Assembly (NCBI RefSeq): GCF_030657335.1
Contig: NZ_CP131039.1
Coordinates: 1,240,001-1,304,000, forward strand
From: Croceibacterium aestuarii
GTDB taxonomy: Bacteria > Pseudomonadota > Alphaproteobacteria > Sphingomonadales > Sphingomonadaceae
DNA length: 64,000 bases
Direction: 5' to 3'
Shown here: positions 1 to 8,687 of the stretch, one piece after another
How the letters are laid out: every line of letters starts with the position of its first letter
Numbering within the stretch: the first letter of the stretch is position 1
Position numbers and translations under genes: made by a program
Notes under the pieces: model-generated
Databases searched by the model: none
Told to the model about the DNA's origin: nothing
The model's input: only the letters and a program-made list of their open reading frames with translations

Positions 1-6
1 GACGGC

Positions 7-507
7 CTAGCTGCCTTCGCCCGCCTTCCGGCGGGCGACCAGCGCCATCAGCCTGTCCCTGTTTTCCTGCGGCAGCACTTCGCGAAAATCGTAGTACCGT
101 TCGAATGCCGGTATGCCTTCGGGGAGCGTGACCCACGGCATCTTGCTTTCCGTAAAGATCACGACGTCGGGCTTGATCGAGTCCGGATCGTCGAGCGAAC
201 CCGCGCGCACGCCTGCGCTGAGGGTGCCGAGGCGGGGATAATGGCTCCACAGCGCAGTGCCGCAGGCGCGGCATTGGCGGATCGTGTGCAACTCGCCGCT
301 GCCGCCAGGCAACAGGCGGTCAATCAGTTCGCCTTGCAAAATCTCGATTCGGTCGGTTTCGATGAAGGCGTTGACCACGCTGGTCGATCCGCTTTCGCGC
401 TGGCACAGGCGGCAATGGCAGTTGTGCACCATCATCGGATCGCACGTGATACGATAGCGGACCGCGCCGCAGCCGCATCCACCTTCCCGGATGGTATTTT
501 TCGTCAT
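7..507 (-). CDS. GFA (CENP-V/glutathione-dependent formaldehyde-activating-like) family protein
   Basis: This 166-residue zinc-binding protein has the GFA fold. The cysteine pattern is clear: C11 and C13 in GGCGCGAVRY, C30, C32 and C35 in HNCHCRLCQ, and C79 and C82 in CRACG, matching the two-zinc arrangement of the family. The family is named for a proposed glutathione-formaldehyde adduct reaction, but most members have no proven substrate, so the role here is open. The start is ATG. It lies 8 bases downstream of the CDF transporter on the same strand and may be the last gene of that run. Confidence 0.85.
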   Translation of the reverse strand: MTKNTIREGGCGCGAVRYRITCDPMMVHNCHCRLCQRESGSTSVVNAFIETDRIEILQGELIDRLLPGGSGELHTIRQCRACGTALWSHYPRLGTLSAGVRAGSLDDPDSIKPDVVIFTESKMPWVTLPEGIPAFERYYDFREVLPQENRDRLMALVARRKAGEGS

Positions 508-515
508 CGCGAATC

Positions 516-1454
516 CTACTCGTGCGCCGCGTGCCCGAGCCCGCAGTTGTCCTCGCCGGTCTCCACCTGCAAGGTGACGTGGCCGATCGCGTGGTGGTGC
601 TCGAGTTCGTCGGCGGCATGCTTGAGCACTTCGTCGCCCGGATAACCGCCGGGCATGACGAGATGCGCGGTCAGGGCGGTCTCGGTCGTGCTCATCGGCC
701 AGATGTGTAGATCGTGCACCGCGGCAACGCCGGGCAAGCCCTCGAGGAAGGTGCGCACGTCGGTTTCATCGATGCCCTCGGGTACCGCCAGAAGTCCCAT
801 TTTTACGCTATCGCGGAGCAGGCCCCAAGTGCCGTAGCCGATGACCACGACGATCGCGAAACTGGTCGCCGGGTCGATCCACTGCGCGCCGGTCGTCAGG
901 ATCAGCCCGCCGGCGATGACCACGCCGAGGCTGACGAGGGCGTCGGCCGCCATGTGCAGGAAGGCGCCGCGGATGTTGATATCGTCCTTGCGCCCGCGAA
1001 CGAACAGCAGCGCCGTGGCGGTGTTGATGACGATGCCGATCCCGGCGACGACGATCATCGTCCAGCCTTCGACCGGTTCGGGGTGCAGCAGCCGGTCGAT
1101 CGTCTGGAACAGGATGGCACCGAGCGCCACCAGCAGCAGCGAGGCATTGGCCAGTGCCGCAAGGATCGAGCTCGCCTTGTAACCGTAAGTGAAGCGCGGG
1201 CTGGCGGGGCGCTGCGCCATGTAACTCGCTCCCCAGGCAATGAGCAGGCTCATGACGTCGGACAGGTTGTGCCCGGCGTCGGCGACGAGCGCCATCGAAC
1301 CCGACCACATGCCAAACCCGGCCTCGATCAGCACAAAGACCGAATTGAGCACCACGCCAATGGCGAAAGCGCGATCGAAGTTCGCCGGCGCGTGGTCGTG
1401 GCCCCCGGCGTGGCCGTGCGAATGAGAATGCCCTGTGCCCATGCCGCTAGCCAT
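516..1454 (-). CDS. Cation diffusion facilitator (CDF) family metal exporter
   Basis: This inner-membrane antiporter probably exports zinc or a similar divalent metal in exchange for protons. The N-terminus is histidine-rich (HSHSHGHAGGHDHA). The transmembrane metal site is visible as HNLSD in one helix and HMAAD in a later one, as in ZitB/CzcD-type transporters. A cytoplasmic C-terminal domain (HDLHIWPMSTTETALTAHLV) follows. I chose the ATG at 1454, which overlaps the mtgA stop by 8 bases and suggests coupled translation. ATG codons at 1442 and 1517 are alternatives. Zn rather than Co or Cd specificity is inferred only from the histidine pattern. Confidence 0.9.
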   Translation of the reverse strand: MASGMGTGHSHSHGHAGGHDHAPANFDRAFAIGVVLNSVFVLIEAGFGMWSGSMALVADAGHNLSDVMSLLIAWGASYMAQRPASPRFTYGYKASSILAALANASLLLVALGAILFQTIDRLLHPEPVEGWTMIVVAGIGIVINTATALLFVRGRKDDINIRGAFLHMAADALVSLGVVIAGGLILTTGAQWIDPATSFAIVVVIGYGTWGLLRDSVKMGLLAVPEGIDETDVRTFLEGLPGVAAVHDLHIWPMSTTETALTAHLVMPGGYPGDEVLKHAADELEHHHAIGHVTLQVETGEDNCGLGHAAHE

Positions 1455-2115
1455 AGATGCACGAATCGAGCCCGTCACGCCGGACAACGCCGATGCGCGC
1501 CCGGATGGTGTTGCCATAGCGGCGGGTGAAGCCGCCGGGGCTGATGACGGACCGCTCCTTCGGCAGAGGCAAAGCGGCGGCCATTCGCGCCGCCTCGGTG
1601 GGGGTCAGGCGCGCGGCGGAGTGCTTGTAGTAGCGCTGCGCCCCTGCCTCGACGCCGTAGGTGCCGATGCCGGTTTCGGCGACATTGAGGTAGACTTCCA
1701 TGATCCGCCGCTTGCCCCAGATGTTCTCGATGAGGAGGGTGAACCAGGCTTCGAGACCCTTGCGGAAATAGCCGCCGCCCTGCCACAGGAAGACGTTCTT
1801 GGCGGTCTGCTGGCTGATGGTCGAACCGCCGCGGATGCGGCCGCCGCGGGCGTTCTTCTCGATCGCCTTTTCGATCGCCTCGCGGTCGAAGCCGTTATGG
1901 CTGCAGAACTTGCCATCCTCCCCGGCAATGGCCGCAGCGACCATGTTGCGGTCGATGCGGCTGAGCGGGGTCCAGTCCTTGGTGATGCCGTTGGGGTCGA
2001 GGATCATGGTCGCGGTCACGGGTACCGGCACGAAACGGAACAGCACCACGAGCAGCAGGCTCAGGGCGATGAAGCCGAGCAGGACCTTGACCAGGAAAAG
2101 CATTACGCGGGTCAT
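1447..2115 (-). CDS. mtgA: Monofunctional biosynthetic peptidoglycan transglycosylase
   Basis: MtgA polymerises lipid II into glycan strands at the inner membrane. The 222-residue protein has one N-terminal transmembrane anchor (about residues 5-27) and then a single GT51 domain. The GT51 motifs are present: GEDGKFCSHNGFD with the catalytic Glu, RGGSTISQQ, and KRRIMEVYLN. There is no penicillin-binding domain, and the length fits the monofunctional class. The start is the ATG beginning MTRVMLFL. An in-frame ATG four codons later is an alternative. The 3' end overlaps the start of the CDF gene. Confidence 0.93.
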   Translation of the reverse strand: MTRVMLFLVKVLLGFIALSLLLVVLFRFVPVPVTATMILDPNGITKDWTPLSRIDRNMVAAAIAGEDGKFCSHNGFDREAIEKAIEKNARGGRIRGGSTISQQTAKNVFLWQGGGYFRKGLEAWFTLLIENIWGKRRIMEVYLNVAETGIGTYGVEAGAQRYYKHSAARLTPTEAARMAAALPLPKERSVISPGGFTRRYGNTIRARIGVVRRDGLDSCIYG

Positions 2116-2153
2116 GCCGGCCGACCTATCGCCGCTCCTCCTGCGCTGCAACG

Positions 2154-3407
2154 TCAGCCCTGGCCGCGGCGGGGCCGGGTCGCGGCGACGAAGAGCCAGA
2201 ACAGCACGATGGCGACGGCCGGGAAGGCCAGTTCGCCAAACAGCATGGCGTTGGTACCGTACGCATCGTGTACATGGCCGTCGATCGTCGACATGAGGGC
2301 GATCGGAATGTTGGACAGCGAGGCCATCAGATTCCAGTTGGTCGCCGCGCTCTTCTTGCCGATCGCCTCGAGCACGATCGCGGCGTAGCCGGTGTAGGCC
2401 ATGCCGACCATCGCCTGGTAAGCGAGGACGCCGCCGACGAACACCGTCGGCGTGCGCGGCAGCAGGATCAGCGAAACGGCCACGAGCCCGACGAGGAGGC
2501 CGAACATCGAATAGGCCTTCTTGAGTTCCATCCGGTCGCAGATGAAGCCCGCAACGAGGGCGCCGACGATCGAAGCGATGCCCCCGGCGATACCGTTGAC
2601 GAAAGCCACCATGTTGCCCCCGGCGCCCCATTCCTCGGCGATCGCCGACCACGGAACCCCGCCCGAACCGATCGGCAGGAGCATGATGATCAGGGCCAGG
2701 TAGCCGAGCCGCGAGCGGGCGACCTGCCAGACGTTGACGAGTACTTCCTTGAGCCCCGCGAGGTAGTTGAGCCCCTCGGTCTTGACCACTTCGAGCTTCG
2801 GCAGGAGCAGGGTCGCGCCCCAGCAGGCGAAACAGACAAGCGCGATGACCACGCCGGAAATCCACGCTTCGGCGAGGTTTTCGGCGAGCACCAGCCCAAC
2901 CCCGCCGCCGATGCCCGCGCCGCCGAGGTTGCCGGCCTGAGACCAGCCGCTGGCGCGCCCGCGCAAATCCGCCGGGACCTGGTTGGCCATGAAGATCTCT
3001 GTCGACATCGAGACGAAGGTCGAGGTGACCGAGGAGAGGACGATGAGCGCGGTGAAGATCGGAATCTCCGCCTGGGTCTTGGGCAGAACGCTCATCAGCA
3101 GGATCGAAAGCCCCACGGTGACCGTGCCAATGCCGTACCAGAGCTTGGGATTGCCGAAGGTGTCGACAATCGGCGCCCACAGCATCTTCACGGTCTGCGG
3201 CCAGACCGACAGGGCGATGATCGTGGCGATGATCGCCACCGGGATCTGTCCCTGGCGCAGCTGGAAGGCGAGGGTGACGGTGACGTAGCCGCTGGAGATG
3301 CCGAAGGGGGCGAACAGCGGGGCGAAGAGCCACGGCCTGCGGACCACCCCCCTGCTGACGTGCGCTTCGTCGACGGCGGGGCCGGCTTCGGCGTGTACGG
3401 TGGTCAA
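2154..3407 (-). CDS. Major facilitator superfamily permease (AmpG/PAT-like)
   Basis: This is a 417-residue inner-membrane transporter with about twelve hydrophobic segments. The MFS loop between helices 2 and 3 is recognisable in WAPIVDTFGNPKLWYGIG, and a second-half loop reads ICDRMELKKAYSMFG. The overall look is that of the AmpG/PAT branch, whose members carry muropeptides or acetyl-CoA, but the substrate cannot be read from sequence. The start is a TTG preceded by GGAGAG at a good distance. The mtgA neighbour would suit a cell-wall role, which is only a contextual hint. Confidence 0.8.
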   Translation of the reverse strand: MTTVHAEAGPAVDEAHVSRGVVRRPWLFAPLFAPFGISSGYVTVTLAFQLRQGQIPVAIIATIIALSVWPQTVKMLWAPIVDTFGNPKLWYGIGTVTVGLSILLMSVLPKTQAEIPIFTALIVLSSVTSTFVSMSTEIFMANQVPADLRGRASGWSQAGNLGGAGIGGGVGLVLAENLAEAWISGVVIALVCFACWGATLLLPKLEVVKTEGLNYLAGLKEVLVNVWQVARSRLGYLALIIMLLPIGSGGVPWSAIAEEWGAGGNMVAFVNGIAGGIASIVGALVAGFICDRMELKKAYSMFGLLVGLVAVSLILLPRTPTVFVGGVLAYQAMVGMAYTGYAAIVLEAIGKKSAATNWNLMASLSNIPIALMSTIDGHVHDAYGTNAMLFGELAFPAVAIVLFWLFVAATRPRRGQG

Positions 3408-3454
3408 GCGGTCTCTCCGGATTGCGGCGCGCGCCGCCCGGGACAGTTAACGGC

Positions 3455-3496
3455 AAAGAAAAGCCGGGCAAGCAATTACTCGCTCGCCCGGCTTGT
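3455..3496 (-). terminator. Rho-independent terminator after rpoH
   Basis: Read on the minus strand, AGCCGGGC and GCCCGGCT form an 8-bp perfect stem that extends imperfectly, followed by TTTTCTTT. It lies just past the rpoH stop codon and before the MFS gene on the same strand, so it separates the two transcripts. Confidence 0.75.
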
Positions 3497-3516
3497 CGTT
3501 CGTTACGCTGCGCCGA

Positions 3517-4431
3517 TCAGGCGGCCGGCATCGGCGCCGGGAGCAGCTTCTCGGTAGCGATGCGCTGCATCGCCTTCTGCAGCTTCTCGAAGGCACGCAC
3601 CTCGATCTGGCGGATGCGCTCGCGGCTGACGTCGTAGACCTGGCTCAGCTCCTCGAGCGTCTGCGGATTGTCGGTCAGCCGCCGCTCGGTGAGGATGTGC
3701 TTCTCGCGCTCGTTGAGGCTGTCCATCGCTTCAAGCAGCATGTCGTGGCGCACTTCGGCTTCTTCGGCATCGGCGACCATCTCGTCCTGCAGCGGACCCT
3801 CGTCGGTCAACCAGTCCTGCCACTCGCCCGAACCTTCTTCGCCATTGCGCATCGGCGTGTTGAGCGAGCCGTCGCCGCCCATCATCATCCGACGATTCAT
3901 GTTGACGACTTCCTGCTCGGGAACGCCGAGGTCGGTCGCGATCTTGGCGACGTCGTCGGGGTGCAGGTCGGTATCCTCGTAAGCCTCGAGGTTCTTCTTC
4001 ATCCGCCGCAGGTTGAAGAACAGCTTCTTCTGCGCCGCGGTGGTGCCCATCTTCACGAGGCTCCACGAGCGGAGGATGAATTCCTGGATCGAGGCCTTGA
4101 TCCACCACATGGCATAAGTCGCCAGGCGGAAGCCGCGATCCGGCTCGAACTTCTTAACGCCCTGCATGAGCCCGACGTTGCCCTCGGAAATGAGGTCGGA
4201 AACCGGCAGGCCGTAGCCGCGATAGCCCATGGCGATCTTTGCCACGAGGCGCAGGTGCGAGGTCACGAGCTGCGCCGCAGCGTCGGGGTCCTCGTGTTCC
4301 TCATAGCGCTTGGCGAGCATGTATTCCTGCTCGGCCGTCAGCACGGGGAATTTCTTGATTTCGGCGAGATAGCGGTTGAGGCTTTGCTCTCCGCCCAGCG
4401 CCGGAACGCTCGGTGTCTTGGCGTTGCTCAC
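3517..4431 (-). CDS. rpoH: RNA polymerase heat-shock sigma factor RpoH (sigma-32)
   Basis: This 304-residue sigma-70-family factor directs transcription of heat-shock genes. The RpoH box QKKLFFNLR lies at residues 134-142 and distinguishes it from other sigma factors. Region 2 (DLISEGNVGLMQGVKKFEPDRGFR continuing into ATYAMWWIK) and the region 4 helix-turn-helix (SRERIRQIEVRAFEKLQ) are intact. The start is GTG with a weak AGGA four bases upstream. It has its own terminator. About 124 noncoding bases with an AT-rich stretch separate it from rluD and probably hold its promoter, but I could not define clear -35 and -10 boxes. clpB in this window has a matching promoter. Confidence 0.96.
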   Translation of the reverse strand: MSNAKTPSVPALGGEQSLNRYLAEIKKFPVLTAEQEYMLAKRYEEHEDPDAAAQLVTSHLRLVAKIAMGYRGYGLPVSDLISEGNVGLMQGVKKFEPDRGFRLATYAMWWIKASIQEFILRSWSLVKMGTTAAQKKLFFNLRRMKKNLEAYEDTDLHPDDVAKIATDLGVPEQEVVNMNRRMMMGGDGSLNTPMRNGEEGSGEWQDWLTDEGPLQDEMVADAEEAEVRHDMLLEAMDSLNEREKHILTERRLTDNPQTLEELSQVYDVSRERIRQIEVRAFEKLQKAMQRIATEKLLPAPMPAA

Positions 4432-4555
4432 TGTGTCCTAAACCTTTCTTTCGTCGACCGCGGTGCTCAGGCCCCTGATGGGCACCCGCGCGGTGCAGCC
4501 ACATCGAATACTGTATAGCAGAATTTCCTGTAAAACAGGGCGCAGTTCATCGATT

Positions 4556-5500
4556 TCAATGACCGGTTTCGTCGATAAGTTCCCTCATGTCGCTCGGCAA
4601 TTCGCTCGAAAATTCCAGCCTTCGCCCGGACAGCGGGTGGATGAAGCCGAGAATTGCGGCGTGCAGCGCCTGGCGGCGAAAGTCGAGGGCCTGGAGAATC
4701 GGCCGAAGCGATGAATTTGCCCTGCCATAGACAGGGTCCCCCAATAGCGCATGGCCGATTGACGCAAGGTGAACCCGGACCTGGTGGGTTCGCCCGGTTT
4801 CGAGCCGGCATTCGACGAGCGAGCAATTGGTCAGCTTTTCCAGCACCTTGTAATGAGTGACGGCATGTTTGCCGCGGTTAGCTGTGTCGGGGAGCAGGGC
4901 CATCTTCTTGCGATTGGTGTCGGAGCGGCCGATTCGCCCGCGAATCGTCCCTTGCGGGGGTAGCGGATGGCCGTTGCAGACCGCGAGATAAGCGCGTTCG
5001 ATCGAATGGTCGGCGAATTGCCTAGCCAGCCCTTCGTGCGCGGCATCGGTCTTGGCGACGACGAGCAGGCCGGACGTGTCCTTGTCGATCCGGTGCACGA
5101 TACCGGGTCGTGCAACCCCGCCGATTCCCGAAAGTCCTCCGGCGCAGTGGTGCAGCAGGGCATTGACGAGCGTCCCGTCGCGGTTCCCCGCCGCCGGGTG
5201 GACGACCATGCCTGCGGGCTTGTCGACCACGATCAGCTGCTCGTCCTCGTATACCACGGCGAGCGGGATGTCCTGCGGCCGGGCGTCGGGTTCGCAGGCG
5301 GCGGGCAGGGCGATGGAAAAGGGCGCGCCTTCCTCGTACTTCGCCGCAGCCTGCGAGGTCGGGGCGCCGGCGACCGAAACCGCCCCTTGCGCCATCAGCG
5401 CCTGAATTCGAGCCCGGGACAGTCCGGCTGCGTCGGCCAAGGCTTTGTCCAGTCGCGCGCCGCCAGCCAGCGTTCCGGTGATGATTTCCTCGTCCCCCAT
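4556..5500 (-). CDS. rluD: 23S rRNA pseudouridine synthase, RluD type
   Basis: This enzyme converts uridines in helix 69 of 23S rRNA to pseudouridine. The protein has 314 residues with an N-terminal S4 RNA-binding domain (RLDKALADAAGLSRARIQALMAQG) and then the RluA-family catalytic domain with HRIDKDTSGLLVVAKT, where D139 is the catalytic Asp. GRTHQVRVH and GDPVYGR are further family motifs. The start is the ATG at 5500; the longer reading frame upstream only shadows the divergent JAMM gene. RluD rather than RluC is favoured by length, but the family is close-knit. Confidence 0.9.
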   Translation of the reverse strand: MGDEEIITGTLAGGARLDKALADAAGLSRARIQALMAQGAVSVAGAPTSQAAAKYEEGAPFSIALPAACEPDARPQDIPLAVVYEDEQLIVVDKPAGMVVHPAAGNRDGTLVNALLHHCAGGLSGIGGVARPGIVHRIDKDTSGLLVVAKTDAAHEGLARQFADHSIERAYLAVCNGHPLPPQGTIRGRIGRSDTNRKKMALLPDTANRGKHAVTHYKVLEKLTNCSLVECRLETGRTHQVRVHLASIGHALLGDPVYGRANSSLRPILQALDFRRQALHAAILGFIHPLSGRRLEFSSELPSDMRELIDETGH

Positions 5501-5514
5501 GCTAGGGAAAATGG

Positions 5515-5913
5515 GTGGCGAATATCGAGGTGACAAGAGGCGTGATGGAGCGCTTGCTGGCCGAGGCGCAGGCCGCAGCTCCGCACGAGGCATGCGGCCT
5601 GTTGCTCGGCCGCGGCATGCACATCGAGACGGCCGTTCCGGCACGCAACGTCCACCCGCGGCCGGCCACCCGATTCGAGATCGATCCGCAGGCGCTCGTC
5701 GACGCTCACCGCGCCGCCCGCGCGGGCGGTCCTGAAGTGCTCGGCTACTATCACTCGCACCCCGCGGGCACGGCCGAACCCTCGCCAACCGACGTTGCGA
5801 GCGCGGCAAACGACGGCAAGATCTGGGCAATCGTCGCAAACGGGACAGTCCGTTTCTGGCGTGCCGGGGACGGAGCCTTCGGCGAGCTTCCAACCGGCCT
5901 GCACAACGGCTAG
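5515..5913 (+). CDS. JAMM/MPN+ (M67) metallopeptidase family protein
   Basis: This 132-residue single-domain protein carries the full JAMM zinc motif: E25, then H80-S-H82-P and S90-P-T-D93. It therefore has the ligands of an active Zn-dependent isopeptidase or peptidase. Bacterial relatives such as Mec+ cleave thiocarboxylated sulfur-carrier proteins, but no sulfur-carrier gene is adjacent, so the substrate is unknown. The start is a GTG preceded by AGGG seven bases upstream. It is divergent from rluD with only 14 bases between starts, and chpT follows after 9 bases. Confidence 0.85.
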   Translation: MANIEVTRGVMERLLAEAQAAAPHEACGLLLGRGMHIETAVPARNVHPRPATRFEIDPQALVDAHRAARAGGPEVLGYYHSHPAGTAEPSPTDVASAANDGKIWAIVANGTVRFWRAGDGAFGELPTGLHNG

Positions 5914-5922
5914 GGGAGGCGG

Positions 5923-6561
5923 ATGCCCGAAACGGTCGACCTTGCTTCCCTTCTCTGTTCCCGCCTCTGCCACGACATGCTCAGCCCCGTCGGCGCGCTG
6001 AGCAACGGCATCGAACTGCTGCGCGACGAGCGTGATCCCGAAATGCGCCAGCGCTGCATGGAGTTGCTCGAGCAGAGCGCTCGGATCAGCACCGACAAGC
6101 TCAAATTCTTTCGCCTTGCTTACGGCGCCGCTGGCGGATTCGGCGATGTTGTCCCCACTCAGGAACCGCGTGACCTCGTCCAGGGCCTCGTCGGCGACAA
6201 TGGGCGGATCGTCCTGCAATGGGCGGTCTCCGATCCCGAGTTGCCCAAGCCGGCGGTCAAGGTGCTGCTCAATCTCGCCGCGATCGGTATCGATGCTTTG
6301 CCGCGCGGCGGCCAGCTCGACGTGGGCGCGGAGAAACGCGACGGCGCGACCGAGATCGCCGTCCGGGCAGCCGGCGCCAAGATCGCCTTCGACAAGTCCA
6401 TAGGCATGGCGCTCGACGGCTCGCTGGCGGCTGAAGACCTGTCCGGCCGCACCGCGCCGGCGCACATGATCCGCCTGATCGCCGAGCGTTCGGGCGGCGG
6501 TGTTCAGTATGCGCTGAGCGACGAGGCGCTCGTCATGGGCGCAATCCTGCCCGACGCCTGA
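5923..6561 (+). CDS. chpT: Histidine phosphotransferase ChpT
   Basis: ChpT relays phosphate from the hybrid kinase CckA to the response regulators CtrA and CpdR in alphaproteobacteria. The 212-residue protein begins with a dimerisation/phosphoacceptor helix, LCSRLCHDMLSPVGALSNG, in which H17 is the phosphorylated histidine. A degenerate ATPase-like domain follows (VLLNLAAIGIDALPRGG and later motifs) without kinase catalytic boxes. A strong GGGGAGG precedes the ATG. CtrA and CckA are not in this window. Confidence 0.9.
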   Translation: MPETVDLASLLCSRLCHDMLSPVGALSNGIELLRDERDPEMRQRCMELLEQSARISTDKLKFFRLAYGAAGGFGDVVPTQEPRDLVQGLVGDNGRIVLQWAVSDPELPKPAVKVLLNLAAIGIDALPRGGQLDVGAEKRDGATEIAVRAAGAKIAFDKSIGMALDGSLAAEDLSGRTAPAHMIRLIAERSGGGVQYALSDEALVMGAILPDA

Positions 6562-6581
6562 CGCGGCTGGGAGCGAGGGGT

Positions 6582-7292
6582 ATGGCTGACGAACTCGTCC
6601 ACCGCGAAGTCCCTTCTCCGAACTGGAACGAGCGCGGCGGCGAGCGCGTGTCGATCGTCGTGCTGCACTACACGGACCTGCTCACCGCGGATGCAGCGAT
6701 CGAGCGGATGTGCGATCCCGAAGCCGAGGTCAGCGCGCACTACCTGATTAGCGAGGAAGGCGAAGTCGTCCGCCTGGTGGCCGAAGACAAACGCGCCTGG
6801 CACGCCGGCGTGAGCTACTGGCGCGGGCATGCCAACGTGAACAGCCAGTCGATAGGGATCGAGCTGCAGAACCCGGGACACAGCAATGGCTATCGCTCTT
6901 TTCCCGAGGCGCAGATCGAAGCGCTGGTCCCGCTGCTCCACCGCATCGTCAAGACTCACGACATCCCGCGCGCCAACGTGGTCGGCCATTCCGACATCGC
7001 CCCGGCGCGCAAGCTCGATCCCGGCGAGCTTTTCCCGTGGGAGCGGCTGGCCGAATACCACCTGGCGCTGCCGCGCCCGGAAAAGCTGGAGCTGGGCGAC
7101 CCGTTCGACAACGACGGCGCGTTCTATCTCGCGCTCGAGCGCTTCGGATACGACATTTCCGACGGCCACAAGGCGGTCGAGGCCTTCCAGCGGCGCTGGC
7201 GGCCACGCAAGATCGACGGCGAGGTCGACGGCGAGATTCGCGCGATCCTGTTTCAATTGCTCTTGGATCGCGATCGGGGACGCACTAGGTAG
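6582..7292 (+). CDS. AmpD/AmiD-like N-acetylmuramoyl-L-alanine amidase
   Basis: This Amidase_2 enzyme splits the MurNAc-L-alanine bond of muropeptides or sacculus. Likely zinc ligands are H29 (VVLHYTD), H136 (NVVGHSDIAP) and D146 (KLDPG), with E94 in IGIELQNPG as a candidate catalytic residue. Residues after about 180 (DGAFYLALERFGYDISD continuing to AFQRRWRP) look like a C-terminal peptidoglycan-binding domain, as in AmiD. No signal peptide is visible, so a cytosolic recycling role is possible. The 236-residue gene ends six bases before rnpB. Confidence 0.87.
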   Translation: MADELVHREVPSPNWNERGGERVSIVVLHYTDLLTADAAIERMCDPEAEVSAHYLISEEGEVVRLVAEDKRAWHAGVSYWRGHANVNSQSIGIELQNPGHSNGYRSFPEAQIEALVPLLHRIVKTHDIPRANVVGHSDIAPARKLDPGELFPWERLAEYHLALPRPEKLELGDPFDNDGAFYLALERFGYDISDGHKAVEAFQRRWRPRKIDGEVDGEIRAILFQLLLDRDRGRTR

Positions 7293-7297
7293 CGGCG

Positions 7298-7749
7298 TGC
7301 CAGGGGACCGGGCAGCCGCGCCCTTCGACCAGCTCACGACGAGCGGGTTGGAGATCGAGGAAAGTCCGGGCTCCACGAAACGAGGGTGGCGGGTAACGCC
7401 CGCCCGGCAAGCGTCCTTTCGGGCGCGGGCCGAGGGACAGTGCCACAGAGAGTATACCGCCGATGGCTCGCGCTCCTTCGGGAGATCGGAGCACAGGCAA
7501 GGGTGAAAGGGTGCGGCAAGAGCGCACCGGGTCCCTGGCAACAGGGTCCGCATGGCAAACCCCACCTGGAGCAAGACCGCATAGGGGTCTCGCGCCGACG
7601 TGTCGGCAGGAGTGTTTCGCTCCGAGAGACCCGGGTTGGTTGCTTGAACCGCATGGCAACATGCGGCCGAGATGAATGGCTGCCCCCGCGGCGTGGGTCC
7701 TTGCGGATACCGCCCGTGGGACAGAACCCGGCTTACAGGTCCCCTGGCA
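7298..7749 (+). ncRNA. rnpB: RNase P RNA (type A)
   Basis: This is the catalytic RNA that trims the 5' ends of tRNA precursors. The P1 helix is perfect, TGCCAGGGGACC (7298-7309) with GGTCCCCTGGCA (7738-7749), and sets the ends. Universal motifs are present: GAGGAAAGTCCGGGCTCC at 7357-7374, GTGAAAGGGTGCGG with AGAGCGCACC at 7503-7526, and ACAGAACCCGGCTTACAGG at 7721-7739. The 452-nt length is rather long for a type A RNA. Part of the P3 region looks like a REP palindrome (7319-7346). Confidence 0.95.
7319..7346 (+). repeat. REP-like palindrome inside rnpB
   Basis: The run CCTTCGACCAGCTCACGACG followed by AGCGGG matches the REP at 35736-35763 at about 22 of 26 positions. It can fold as CCC/GGG plus TTCG/CGAG and would form the P3 hairpin of RNase P RNA. 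Confidence 0.55.
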
Positions 7750-7763
7750 CAATTCTCTGCAGA

Positions 7764-8567
7764 TCAGGCCGCGAGAACACGCGGAGTTGCGCTGATCGCT
7801 CCGTCGAGCTCGACCGCCTCGATGTAGCGGCGCGTATCGCCTTCGAGCACGAGCGCGGTCAGGCGGCCGTTGCAATAGGCACCGGTATCGATGCCGATGC
7901 GGTTGCCGCGATCGTCGGGCTCGTCGAAGATCGTGTGGCCGTGAACGATAACCGCCCCGTGCGGAGCGGCGTGCGAGAGGAACGGCTCGCGAATCCACCG
8001 CAAGTATTTGCTGTGCTGCTCTTCCAGCGGCATATCGGGCATGATGCCGGCGTGAACGAACAGGTAGTCGCCGATGGCGATCATGTCCTCGAAACCGGCG
8101 ATGAAATCGCGGTCTTCCTGCGGCACGCAGGCGTTCATCATCGACTGGACGTCGTCGATCTCGGCGGAGTTGTAGATGTGGCGATCGATGCCGTAGCTAA
8201 GCACCGTCTCGCGCCCTCCGAAACGCAGGAAATGACGCAGCATGTCGCGGTCGGTGAAGCTCTTGAGGAACATTTCCTCGTGATTGCCGGCGAGGATGCG
8301 CACCTTGCGGCCGCGCTGCCAGTCGCGGGCCCGGGCGACGACCCCGGCGCTGTCGGGCCCGCGGTCGACAAGGTCGCCGAGGAGAACAACGGTGGTATCG
8401 GCTGGGACTGCGCTCGCATCGTCGGCTTCGATCGCGTCGATCAGCGCGTTGAACAGGTCGAGCCGCCCGTGGACGTCGCCCACGGCGTAGACCCGCTGGC
8501 CCGCGGGCACCGACGCCGTGGGACGTTCGCCCTCGCGGCCGAAAAGATGGCGAATTGCTTTCAACAT
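7764..8567 (-). CDS. PPP-family metallophosphoesterase (serine/threonine phosphatase-like)
   Basis: The 267-residue protein carries the calcineurin-like phosphoesterase signature: GDVHGRLD (D31, H33), GDLVDRG (D65, D68) and GNHEEMF (N95, H96), followed by later histidines in VHAG and VHGHTIF. This is the PrpA/ApaH-related class that hydrolyses protein phosphoserine/threonine or dinucleoside polyphosphates; which of these is not decidable here. The ATG beginning MLKAIRHLFG is chosen, and upstream codons overlap the intergenic region. It is divergent from the TorF porin. Confidence 0.87.
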   Translation of the reverse strand: MLKAIRHLFGREGERPTASVPAGQRVYAVGDVHGRLDLFNALIDAIEADDASAVPADTTVVLLGDLVDRGPDSAGVVARARDWQRGRKVRILAGNHEEMFLKSFTDRDMLRHFLRFGGRETVLSYGIDRHIYNSAEIDDVQSMMNACVPQEDRDFIAGFEDMIAIGDYLFVHAGIMPDMPLEEQHSKYLRWIREPFLSHAAPHGAVIVHGHTIFDEPDDRGNRIGIDTGAYCNGRLTALVLEGDTRRYIEAVELDGAISATPRVLAA

Positions 8568-8687
8568 AAGTGCAGCGTCGCGGATGTAGGCCCTTTGCGT
8601 TTCAGCGCAATAGTGCAACCGGATGGGCGCCCCATGGGCCGTCGCCGATTGCTGCGGCCTTAATGTGATGCCGATTCGACACACATT

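Noticed and set aside
1060-1090. PEPVEG in the CDF transporter, a peptide often produced by translated REP elements.
   Set aside because: CDF transporters naturally carry a similar LLHPEPVEGW-like loop, and the DNA shows no palindrome.
2268-3557. A 429-codon open frame on the plus strand antisense to the MFS gene.
   Set aside because: Composition is His/Asp/Arg-rich, as expected for the antisense of a hydrophobic GC-rich gene, with no domain features.
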